Shown piece by piece: positions 19,388 to 34,038 of a stretch of 64,000 nt of DNA. The notes beneath the pieces are model-generated. The model made no database searches. It saw nothing but the letters and a program-made list of their open reading frames with translations, and was not told where the DNA came from. Position 1 is the first letter of the stretch. The number at the start of each line of letters is the position of its first letter. The position numbers and the translations under genes were made by a program. This DNA is from Schumannella luteola. Its GTDB lineage: Bacteria; Actinomycetota; Actinomycetes; Actinomycetales; Microbacteriaceae. The stretch spans positions 3,596,001 to 3,660,000 of the forward strand of contig NZ_JACBZY010000001.1 in NCBI RefSeq assembly GCF_013408685.1, written 5' to 3'.

Positions 19388-21627
19388 CAGTGGCGTCCCT
19401 TCTGGTCTCCGTAGTCGGTGAAGTCGAGCGACACGAAGCCGCCCTCAGTCCCGACCGCGTTCATGTCGACGCGGGTGATGAGGCGCTCGAGCGTCTCCGG
19501 GTCCTGCGACTTCTCCATCGCGACGGAGCGCGTGATGGTTCCGTCGTTGACCAGCTGCGCGAGCGCCTGGTCCATCGTGTGCATGCCCTGCGAGGCGCCG
19601 GACTGCAGCACCGAGGTGATCTGGTACGTCTTGCCCTCGCGGACGAGGTTCGAGATGGCGGGCGTGGTGAACATGACCTCGGTCGCGACCGCACGGCCCG
19701 ATCCCCCGGCCTTCTTCACCAGCGTCTGGCAGACGACGCCCTGCAGGGTCGCGGCCAGCTGGGTGCGCACCTGGTCCTGCTGGTGCGGCGGGAAGACGTC
19801 GATGACGCGGTCGATCGTGGTCGGCGCGCTCTGCGTGTGCAGGGTCGCGAACACGAGGTGGCCGGTCTCGGCGGCGGTCAGCGCGATCGAGATGGTCTCG
19901 AGGTCGCGCAGCTCGCCGATGAGGATGACGTCGGGGTCCTGGCGCAGCACGTGCTTCAGCGCGTTGCCGAAGCTGTGGGTGTCGCGGCCGACCTCGCGCT
20001 GGTTGATCAGCGACTTCTTGTTCTTGTGCATGAACTCGATCGGGTCCTCGACCGTCACGACGTGATCGCGGCGGGTCTCGTTGACCAGGTCGATCATGGC
20101 GGCGAGCGTCGTCGACTTGCCCGAGCCGGTGGGGCCCGTGACGAGCACCAGACCGCGGGGCAGGGTCGAGAACGAGCCGACCTCCTCGCCGATGCCGAGC
20201 TCGCGCAGGGTCTTGATGTGCGTCGGGATGATGCGGAAGGCCGCGCCCATCGAGCCGCGGTCCTGGTAGAAGTTCACGCGGAAGCGGGCGTTGGCCGACA
20301 GCGTGTAGGCGAAGTCGAGCTCGAGCACCTCCTCGAACTTCTTCTGGTAGTCCTCGCTGAGCAGCGAGTAGAGGCGGTCGCGCACCTCGGCGCGATCCCA
20401 GACGTCGTAGCCGGGGATCGGGCTGAGGCCGCCGTCGACGCGGAGCATCGGCGCGGCGCCCGAGGCGACGTGGAGGTCGGAGGCCCCGCTGAGCAGCACC
20501 TGCTGCAGCGCGGCGATCAGCTGCGCGTCCGGCGTGCCGGCGCCCGGGTTGAGGGCCGCGATCTCGTCGATCTCGGCCGCGCTCGGCGCGACGTCGGCGG
20601 GCGAGTCCGCGACGGCGACCGTGTCGAGCAGCTGCGTCGGCGCGGGCGCCTCGGCGGTGTCGACCGGAGCGGTCGGGAAGTCATAGGCGACCGTGGCCGG
20701 CTCCGCGACGTCGTCGAAGGAGATCGCCGAGAACGCATCCGGAGCGGGCGCGTCGACGACGGCGGTCGGCGTTGGCTCGGCGAAGGCGGGAGCCTCTGCC
20801 GCGGCAGCGGGAGCGAAGGCCGATTCGGCCGGAGCCGGGGCCCTGAGCACCGCATCCAGATCGATCGCCGGCGCCGTGGGAGCGAGCGACTCGGGCGCGC
20901 CGAGGTCGATCGCGCTGTCATCGACAGCCGGGGCGGCCTCGGCGGGCGCATCCAGGTCGAGCACCGATCCGGCCGCCTCGGGCGCGGTCGGAGCAGAAGG
21001 AGCGGAGGCCGACGCGAAGAACGCCGCATCCAGGTCGAGCGGAGCAGCGGCCGGCGCGACGTCATCGACCGAGTGCGACGCGGCAGCGGCCGGAGCCGGA
21101 GCAGCGAAGGACTCGAAGGAGAAGTCGGCGCCGCCGAAGTCGGGAGCATCCAGGTCGAGCACCGGCGCCGAGGAGGGCGCGGGCGCGTCGAAGGGGCTCT
21201 CGGACGCCGGGGCAGCGACGTCCGAGAGGTCGAAGACCGGCGCCGGGGCGTCGGTGGCCGGCACGCTCGGCGCCGGCGCATCCACCAGGTCGAAGACACG
21301 ACCGGCGGGCGGCGGGGCCGCCTCGAAGTCGAAGGCCGCACCGGCGGCGGGCGCCGGGAAGCTGCCCGGCGTCGCGCCCGCGGCGGGCATCGGCGGCGGG
21401 AAAACCGTCTCGGGCGCAGGCGCGGGCGGCGCGGCGCTTCCCGGAGGGGAGGCGAACGCGGCGGAGGGGGTGCCCTGCGCTGCGCCCGAGACGGGGTCTC
21501 CATCGGGGGTCATGGTCGGCGGAGGCGACGTGAACAGGTTCTTGTCCGCCGGCGGCACCGGCGGAGTCGAGAACGGCACGCCGCCGCCCACGTCTGACAA
21601 TGGGATGTCGTAGACAGGCTTTTCCAT
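19387..21627 (-). CDS. pilT: Type IV pilus retraction ATPase PilT with long disordered N-terminal extension
   Basis: 746 aa, about twice the usual PilT length. The C-terminal part from about residue 360 is a normal hexameric twitching motor: PAS-like N-domain (GASDLHVASGAAPMLRVDG), Walker A GPTGSGKST near 498, Asp box and VTVEDPIEF, His box HSFGNALKHVLRQDPD, Walker B ILIGELRD, and the PilT hallmark AIRNLIRE-like AISNLVREGK. Residues 1-360 are Ala/Pro/Ser/Asp-rich and predicted disordered, with about eight copies of a short VLDLDAPA-like motif. The ATG at 21627 follows a GGGGGGA site; 23 nt downstream of pilB. The extension's role is unknown. Confidence 0.93.
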   Translation of the reverse strand: MEKPVYDIPLSDVGGGVPFSTPPVPPADKNLFTSPPPTMTPDGDPVSGAAQGTPSAAFASPPGSAAPPAPAPETVFPPPMPAAGATPGSFPAPAAGAAFDFEAAPPPAGRVFDLVDAPAPSVPATDAPAPVFDLSDVAAPASESPFDAPAPSSAPVLDLDAPDFGGADFSFESFAAPAPAAAASHSVDDVAPAAAPLDLDAAFFASASAPSAPTAPEAAGSVLDLDAPAEAAPAVDDSAIDLGAPESLAPTAPAIDLDAVLRAPAPAESAFAPAAAAEAPAFAEPTPTAVVDAPAPDAFSAISFDDVAEPATVAYDFPTAPVDTAEAPAPTQLLDTVAVADSPADVAPSAAEIDEIAALNPGAGTPDAQLIAALQQVLLSGASDLHVASGAAPMLRVDGGLSPIPGYDVWDRAEVRDRLYSLLSEDYQKKFEEVLELDFAYTLSANARFRVNFYQDRGSMGAAFRIIPTHIKTLRELGIGEEVGSFSTLPRGLVLVTGPTGSGKSTTLAAMIDLVNETRRDHVVTVEDPIEFMHKNKKSLINQREVGRDTHSFGNALKHVLRQDPDVILIGELRDLETISIALTAAETGHLVFATLHTQSAPTTIDRVIDVFPPHQQDQVRTQLAATLQGVVCQTLVKKAGGSGRAVATEVMFTTPAISNLVREGKTYQITSVLQSGASQGMHTMDQALAQLVNDGTITRSVAMEKSQDPETLERLITRVDMNAVGTEGGFVSLDFTDYGDQKGRH

Positions 21628-21650
21628 GATTTCCCCCCAGATCCGAATCG

Positions 21651-23315
21651 TCAGGCGACGACGCGGAGAATCTCTTCGATCGACGTCAGGCCCGCCTGGG
21701 CCTTCTGCCATCCGTCCATGCGCAGGGTGCTCATACCCTGGCTGATCGCGATCTTGCTGATCTCGGCGCTCGAGGCGCGGGACACGGCCATGCGCTCGAT
21801 GTCCTCGCTGACCGACATGATCTCGTGCAGCGCCAGACGGCCCCGATAGCCGGTGTTGCTGCAGGTCGAGCAGCCGACCGGCATCCACAGCTCCGGCGCG
21901 GGCTGCGTCGGGTCGGTGGTGAAGCCCAGTCGGTGCAGGTCTTCCGGATCGTGCGCGTACGGCTGGCGACAGCGCTCGCAGAGCCGGCGCGCCAGACGCT
22001 GAGCGACGACCGAGTCGAGCGCCGATCCGACGAGGAAGGGCTCGATGCCCATCTCGGTCAGACGGGTGATCGCGCTCGGCGCGTCGTTCGTGTGCAGCGT
22101 CGACAGCACGAGGTGACCCGTGAGCGACGCCTCGATCGCGATCTGCGCCGTCTCGTGGTCGCGGATCTCACCGATCAGCACCACATCGGGGTCGGATCGC
22201 AGGATCGACCGCAGCGCGCTCGCGAAGGTGAGGCCCGCCTTGACGTTGACCTGCACCTGGTTGATGCCCGGCATGCGGTACTCGACCGGGTCCTCGACCG
22301 TGATCACGTTGATCTCGGGACGCACGACCGCGTTGAGCGTCGTGTAGAGCGTCGTCGACTTGCCCGAGCCGGTCGGGCCGGTGACGAGGATCATGCCGTA
22401 GGGCTTGGTGTAGCTGTTGCGGTAGATCTCCGCGTTGCGCGGGGTCAGCTGCAGCTGGTCCATCGACACGCTCGTGTTCGAGTTGTCGAGGATTCGCATG
22501 ACGACCTTCTCGCCCCACACCGTAGGCAGGGTCGCGACGCGCAGGTCGATCTGACGACCGCCGTGACGCACCGACAGGCGGCCGTCCTGCGGCTTGCGCC
22601 GCTCGGCGATGTCGATGTCGCTCATGATCTTGAGGCGCGAGATCACGCCGTTCTGGATGTTCTTGGGCGCCTTCTGCATGATGTGGAGCACGCCGTCGAT
22701 GCGGTAGCGCACCGTCAGCTCCATCTCACCGGGCTCGATGTGGATGTCGGAGGCGTGGTCCTGGATGCCCTGGCTGATCAGCAGGTTCACGAAGCGCACG
22801 ATCGGCGCGTCGTCTTCGAAGGCGTCGGCGACGGCGACATCCGTCGACGCGTCGCTCTCCTCCTGGATGAGGCCCTGCAGCTCGCTCAGCTCGCCGTCGG
22901 CGCGGTGGAACTTGTCGATCGCCGTCATCAGGTCGCCGCGCTCGGCGACGACGGCCTTGACGCGCAGACGAGCGGCGGCGCGCACGTCGTCGAGCGCGAG
23001 CACGTTGCCCGGGTCGGCCATGGCGAGCGTCAGCTGGTCGCCCTGCACCGAGAGCGGCAGCACCTCGTAGCGGCGGCAGACGGCGGCCGGCACGAGTGCG
23101 ACGGCGGCCTGCTCGACCGGGTAGTCGAGAAGCTCGACGAAGGCGAGGCCCATCTGGGCTGCGCGCGCCGAGGCGAGGGAGGCGGGCGTGAGAACGCCCT
23201 CCTCGAGAAGACGATTGACGACGGCGGCCTCGTCGTAGTCCGGCTGATACACCGCATCGATGCTGGTGATCGGCATGAGGCCGCGGATGATGAGAATCTC
23301 GGCAAGGGAGGTCAT
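21651..23315 (-). CDS. pilB: Type IV pilus extension ATPase PilB
   Basis: 554 aa, normal length. Hexameric ATPase that powers pilus extension. N1D/MshEN-type domain at the start (MTSLAEILIIRGLM...LLEEGVLTPASLASARAAQMG), Walker A GPTGSGKST near residue 313, VITVEDPVEYRM, Walker B VVLIGEIRDHETA, and the zinc-binding tetracysteine CERCRQPY...CSTCSNTGYRG characteristic of PilB/GspE. First gene of pilB-pilT-pilC, with its own promoter upstream. The MshEN-like N-terminus may bind cyclic di-GMP in this family; that is not established here. Confidence 0.96.
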   Translation of the reverse strand: MTSLAEILIIRGLMPITSIDAVYQPDYDEAAVVNRLLEEGVLTPASLASARAAQMGLAFVELLDYPVEQAAVALVPAAVCRRYEVLPLSVQGDQLTLAMADPGNVLALDDVRAAARLRVKAVVAERGDLMTAIDKFHRADGELSELQGLIQEESDASTDVAVADAFEDDAPIVRFVNLLISQGIQDHASDIHIEPGEMELTVRYRIDGVLHIMQKAPKNIQNGVISRLKIMSDIDIAERRKPQDGRLSVRHGGRQIDLRVATLPTVWGEKVVMRILDNSNTSVSMDQLQLTPRNAEIYRNSYTKPYGMILVTGPTGSGKSTTLYTTLNAVVRPEINVITVEDPVEYRMPGINQVQVNVKAGLTFASALRSILRSDPDVVLIGEIRDHETAQIAIEASLTGHLVLSTLHTNDAPSAITRLTEMGIEPFLVGSALDSVVAQRLARRLCERCRQPYAHDPEDLHRLGFTTDPTQPAPELWMPVGCSTCSNTGYRGRLALHEIMSVSEDIERMAVSRASSAEISKIAISQGMSTLRMDGWQKAQAGLTSIEEILRVVA

Positions 23316-23411
23316 GTCACCCCCTCAGATGACGGAACCTGCCGAATGCCGACCCCCCGCCGGCATCCGGTAACCCAGGCGCGACCTCGGGGAGTCCCGC
23401 CTGCTGACACG

Positions 23412-23458
23412 ACAGTAGGGCCGCGTGTCGTGACAGCCCATACCCGCCTTGTGGGGGT
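23412..23458 (-). promoter_or_regulatory. pilB promoter with C5...G3 box
   Basis: On the minus strand ACCCCCACAAGGCGGG (23458-23443) begins 40 nt before a TACTGT -10 box (23417-23412), about 90 nt before pilB. It shares the sequence ATTACCCCCA with the pilA box and the TACTGT with the surface-protein gene at 51420. Confidence 0.5.
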
Positions 23459-23499
23459 AATAGGGGCACGCCCCTCGGGTGGGTGTCAGCGGTCTGGTG

Positions 23500-23982
23500 T
23501 CAGCGCGGGCGGCGGTAGGCGCGGATGCCGAACCAGGTCGCCAGCACGGTGACCGCCGCGAGCGCGCTGGCGACGAGCACGAACGGGCTCTGCGCCTGCA
23601 CGAACAGCAGCCGCAGACTGGCGAGCCCGCCCGCGACGACGAAGACCAGATAGACGACCGCGGCGGCGACGAGCGCCGATCCCCAGGGACTCCGCGCGAT
23701 CGCGGAGCGCGCCGTCACGAACCAGAGCGCGACGCCGGCGAGCAGCGTGGCGATCGGCACCGCGAACAGGCTCACCCCGGCCGGCACCGGGTCGCGGTCG
23801 GCGATGAGGGCGATCATCCCACCCACCGCGAACTGCGCCGCGGCCCACAGCACCGTGGTGAACAGCGCGACGAGGTACTCGGGTCGCGGGGCGGGCGACC
23901 CCGCTCCCCCGGTCCCGGATGGACGCCCGCCGGAGTCGCGGTCGGACGGCGCCGGATCAGACGGCGACGTATCCCCGCTCAC
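23500..23982 (-). CDS. Unrecognised small membrane protein
   Basis: 160 aa. Family not recognised. A disordered Ser/Pro/Gly-rich N-terminus of about 33 residues precedes four hydrophobic helices (for example YLVALFTTVLWAAAQFAVGGM and ALVAAAVVYLVFVVAGGLA) and a short basic C-terminus RAYRRPR. The GTG start lies inside the end of the preceding gene, overlapping it by 26 nt in another frame, so both are one operon. Located directly upstream of pilB in the same direction; a link with pilus function is only positional. Confidence 0.75.
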   Translation of the reverse strand: MSGDTSPSDPAPSDRDSGGRPSGTGGAGSPAPRPEYLVALFTTVLWAAAQFAVGGMIALIADRDPVPAGVSLFAVPIATLLAGVALWFVTARSAIARSPWGSALVAAAVVYLVFVVAGGLASLRLLFVQAQSPFVLVASALAAVTVLATWFGIRAYRRPR

Positions 23983-25363
23983 GCTGCGCCTTCTTCTCGG
24001 CCTGGTCGCGATCGAATCGCTCGCGCGCCTCGCGGTTGCGCGCCACGACCTTGCGCCCGCGCGCGGCCGCGATGAAGCCGAACCACATCGCCGTCTCGCG
24101 CGCCGCGAGTCCGGCGACGATGAACCAGGGGTTCTCGATCTGCTCGACCAGCAGGTTGCGCGACGCCGCCGAGTCGAGGCTCGTGACGCCGGCGAGCAGC
24201 AGCGTCGTCACGATCGCCGCGGCGTAGACCAGCGCGCCGAGCACGAGACTCGTCACGACGTGAGCGAACCAGTGCGCCCGGTTGAGCAGCAACGCGAAGA
24301 TCAGCGCGAGCACGGCGTAGGCGACGACCGGGATCACGAAGGTCTGGCCGGTGACGAAGTCGAGGAAGGTGGGCAGCCAGTCGGCGGCGCGCTCGCGCAG
24401 CACGAGGATGCCCGCCACGATGCCGCCGTACAGGGCGCCGAAGACGATCGACGACAGCAGCGCGAATCCGGCGCCGAAGAGCCGGTTGTGCTGCGCCTTC
24501 GGCGGCTCGACGTCGTCGGTCGCGAGGAACGACGAGAAGGCCTCGTGATCGACCGCCGGCAGCGGCTGCGCGCCGGTCGGATAGGTCGTGGAACCGGTGG
24601 TCGGCTCGAGCGGCTCGTCGAACGCGCGCGAGCGCTCGGCGACCGGCACGGGGATGATCGGCTCGGCGGGCGCGGTCGACGCGGCGACCGGGGCGGCGAC
24701 CGTCTCCGCGGCGGGCTGCCGCGTCGCGGCGGATCGCGCCGTCGCGGTGCTCTCGGCATCACGCGAGTCGGCGAGCAGCTCGGCGACGGGGATGGCGGTG
24801 GTCGCGGGCGGCTCCTCCGGCTCGATCAGCTGCGGCGCCGCGGGGTGCGGGGGCTCGGGCGCGTCGGCGGCCGGCGGGGTCGCCGCGAGCGGCGTCGCGG
24901 CAGCGGCGGGCACGGGCGCCGCTTCGGGCGACGGCGCATCGTCGCGCACGGCAGCCTGCTGCAGGCGCGGCGCCTCGGTGGTCTCCTGCGCGGCGACCGG
25001 CTCAGCGGAGGCCGCGGCGGTCGGCGGGGCGACCTCGGCCTCGGCCGGCTCGGCGACGATGCGCGGCGCCTCCTGAGTCCACTGCGGCGCGGCCCGATGG
25101 GCGGCATCCGCCTCGGCGTCATCGCTCGATGCGGAGGCGGTGTCGGCGTCGGCGTCGACGGTCGGCTGCGCGTCGACATCGCCCAGCGAGGTGGTGGCGG
25201 GCTCGGTGATCGACGGCGCGTCGTGCTCCGCGGCGGCGGTCTCGTCGGCGGGCTGATCCGGGGTCTCGTCGGCGATCGGAGCGGAGCTCTCGTCGACGAT
25301 CGGCTCCGACGACTCGTCGTCGGGCCGGCGGGCGCCGTTCTGCGGGGACGCTGCGTCGCTCAT
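23957..25363 (-). CDS. Unrecognised membrane protein with long acidic disordered N-terminus
   Basis: 468 aa. Family not recognised. Residues 1-270 are Glu/Asp/Ala/Pro/Thr-rich and without hydrophobic runs. The rest holds four membrane helices (near FALLSSIVFGALYGGIVAGIL, FVIPVVAYAVLALIFALLL, VVTSLVLGALVYAAAIVTTLLL and PWFIVAGLAARETAMWFGFI) and a basic C-terminus. The ATG has a strong AAGGAGG site. Operon with the small membrane protein that overlaps its end. Both lie between the second pilin and pilB, hence may be accessory to the pilus or the envelope; this is inference. Confidence 0.8.
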   Translation of the reverse strand: MSDAASPQNGARRPDDESSEPIVDESSAPIADETPDQPADETAAAEHDAPSITEPATTSLGDVDAQPTVDADADTASASSDDAEADAAHRAAPQWTQEAPRIVAEPAEAEVAPPTAAASAEPVAAQETTEAPRLQQAAVRDDAPSPEAAPVPAAAATPLAATPPAADAPEPPHPAAPQLIEPEEPPATTAIPVAELLADSRDAESTATARSAATRQPAAETVAAPVAASTAPAEPIIPVPVAERSRAFDEPLEPTTGSTTYPTGAQPLPAVDHEAFSSFLATDDVEPPKAQHNRLFGAGFALLSSIVFGALYGGIVAGILVLRERAADWLPTFLDFVTGQTFVIPVVAYAVLALIFALLLNRAHWFAHVVTSLVLGALVYAAAIVTTLLLAGVTSLDSAASRNLLVEQIENPWFIVAGLAARETAMWFGFIAAARGRKVVARNREARERFDRDQAEKKAQRERGYVAV

Positions 25364-25400
25364 GACGCCTCCTTCACGGGGGATACCTCATGCTAGCGAC

Positions 25401-25429
25401 GGCCCTCCCCCGCTCCGGGGAGGCGGGCC
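25401..25429 (-). terminator. Hairpin after the second pilin gene
   Basis: Stem CTCCCC/GGGGAG (25405-25410 with 25417-25422) with outer GGCC/GGCC pairing, 49 nt past the pilin stop and 38 nt before the next gene. Modest terminator candidate. Confidence 0.45.
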
Positions 25430-25477
25430 GAGCGCGCGAGGATGCGTCGCGACGCGAGGCGATCGCCCGTGTTCGCC

Positions 25478-25933
25478 TCAGCTGCAGGCGCCGGAGGCCA
25501 CGCCGCCCTTCTCGGTCACCGAGAAGGTCGTGCCGGTGGGGCTCGTCGCCCAGATGCAGAAGTTCGCGGCGTTGCTGGCGGGCTTGGTCGACCCGGCCCA
25601 CTGCGGCGCCTTGCCGGAGGGGTACTCGACACTCACGCCGCTGTAGCCGAAGGTGCGCAGCGTGCTCGTGTCGAGCGTCGACGGGAACTGCCCCTGCGTC
25701 GTGATCGAGTAGGCGATCGCCGCCGACTTCGCGGCCGTGAGGTCGGTCTTGACCCCGCCGTCCTTCGCGCTGTTCTGGGCGCCGATGTAGACCGGGATCG
25801 CGATCGCGGCGAGAACGCCGATGATCACGACGACGATGAGCAGCTCGATGAGCGTGAAGCCGGCGTCATCCCGCGTGGTCGCGCCGACGGTGCGGTCGCG
25901 CAGCCCGAGCCGCGCACGGTGCACTGCACCCAT
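25478..25933 (-). CDS. Second type IV pilin
   Basis: 151 aa. Leader of 25 residues ending in Gly, then FTLIELLIVVVIIGVLAAIAIPVYI with Glu5; mature protein 126 aa. Helix continues as GAQNSAKDGGVKTDLTAAKSAAIAY, closely parallel to PilA (GVQNNAKDSAVKSDLGNAKTAVVAK), so the two are paralogues. Two cysteines (NFCIWATS and GACS at the very end) occupy the same places as in PilA. The ATG at 25933 follows AGGGGGAA; the longer frame upstream is not leader-like. Has its own promoter region and stands 2.2 kb upstream of pilB. Either an alternative major pilin or an abundant minor pilin. Confidence 0.9.
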   Translation of the reverse strand: MGAVHRARLGLRDRTVGATTRDDAGFTLIELLIVVVIIGVLAAIAIPVYIGAQNSAKDGGVKTDLTAAKSAAIAYSITTQGQFPSTLDTSTLRTFGYSGVSVEYPSGKAPQWAGSTKPASNAANFCIWATSPTGTTFSVTEKGGVASGACS

Positions 25934-26019
25934 GTGTTCCCCCTGAAACGGAACGCGGATCCCCATCCGCGCTCCTGTCGAACCGGATCGCGGGAGTCCC
26001 GTCTCGCGACCGTCCTCGC

Positions 26020-26079
26020 AGAGTAGGCGAGCAGTGCTCGACCACGGCAGTCCCCGTGCGGGTCTCCCCCGAGCGGGGT
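26020..26079 (-). promoter_or_regulatory. Promoter region of the second pilin gene
   Basis: A TACTCT -10 box (26025-26020) is preceded on the minus strand by ACCCGCACGGGG, whose first C is 37 nt upstream, and by a fuller palindrome ACCCCGCTCGGGGG whose first C is 53 nt upstream. Similar boxes precede pilA, pilB and four surface-protein genes at 38-40 nt. Confidence 0.4.
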
Positions 26080-26124
26080 GCACCGGATCGTCGACGGATG
26101 TCGCGCAACGGACCCCGGATACGA

Positions 26125-26160
26125 CGGAAGCCCCCGCATCCGAGGATGCGAGGGCTTCCG
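26125..26160 (-). terminator. Terminator of rpoB-rpoC
   Basis: A 16-bp stem with one mismatch (26125-26140 with 26145-26160) and loop CGAG, 35 nt past the rpoC stop, followed by a TCGT-rich stretch on the minus strand. Confidence 0.8.
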
Positions 26161-26194
26161 TTCGTTCAGCTACGAGATCAGCTGGCTGATCCGA

Positions 26195-30079
<3,885 letters not shown>

Positions 30080-30126
30080 TTACTTCTTCCTTCTTCTGAC
30101 TTCTGTGAATCCTGATGAGGCCCGGA

Positions 30127-33621
<3,495 letters not shown>

Positions 33622-33773
33622 GGAAACAACCTCCGTGAGATCCGTCGATCTCAGTTGTCTGTCGGTTCGTGTGAGAGAAAGCTCGCCGAAACAGGTCCGG
33701 CCCCGCCGCTATCTTCGGGGCGCACCAGCCGACCGAAATATGACGGCATGGGAGAGTGGGAGCGCAAGGGACA

Positions 33774-33802
33774 AGCATAGCCCTGGAATGCGCGACACGT
33801 CT
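33774..33802 (-). promoter_or_regulatory. Possible rpoB promoter
   Basis: On the minus strand TAGACG, about 17-18 nt, TATGCT (33779-33774). Would give a 5' leader near 145 nt. A second -10-like TATACG lies about 55 nt further upstream, so more than one promoter is possible. Confidence 0.35.
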
Positions 33803-33850
33803 ACCTTTTCCTTGACTCGTTTCGAGGATCGGCGTATAAGGGCCAGCCGG

Positions 33851-33866
33851 CCCCGGAATTCCGGGG
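33851..33866. repeat. 16-bp perfect palindrome CCCCGGAATTCCGGGG
   Basis: Perfectly self-complementary with an A+T centre, lying about 75 nt upstream of the possible rpoB -10 box. Too short-looped for a terminator; a dimeric protein-binding site is the simpler reading. Confidence 0.6.
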
Positions 33867-33953
33867 CTTCGGCAGACCTGTCGCGGGGTCTGATGAGCGC
33901 AACCGGGCGGGGCGCATCCGCATTCCCGACGCCCGCTCCGCGGTGGACGCCAC

Positions 33954-34008
33954 GGGTGGCCACGAATGCACGCCCCGGGCGGCGTGTCGCGTGCATCTGT
34001 GGCCACCC
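33954..34008 (-). terminator. Inverted repeat, probable terminator of the two-component operon
   Basis: Arms 33954-33972 and 33990-34008 match at 17 of 19 positions, with a 17-nt G+C-rich loop. It begins 31 nt beyond the response-regulator stop and lies toward rpoB. Confidence 0.6.
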
Positions 34009-34038
34009 TCGAGGACGGGCGGGCGAGGCGGAGGCGGG

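Larger units (their letters stand above)
33622..34038. other. 417-nt gap between rpoB and the response regulator gene
   Basis: No gene. Next to rpoB it holds a leader and promoter of about 150 nt; then a 16-bp perfect palindrome (33851-33866) and a 19-bp inverted repeat (33954-34008), listed separately. The density of symmetrical elements is high for so short a gap. Confidence 0.7.

Noticed and set aside
26020-26079. Treating the second-pilin promoter as a full match to the surface-gene box
   Set aside because: The good palindrome is at 53 nt instead of 38-40, and the one at 37 nt has a short left arm; kept only as weak support.
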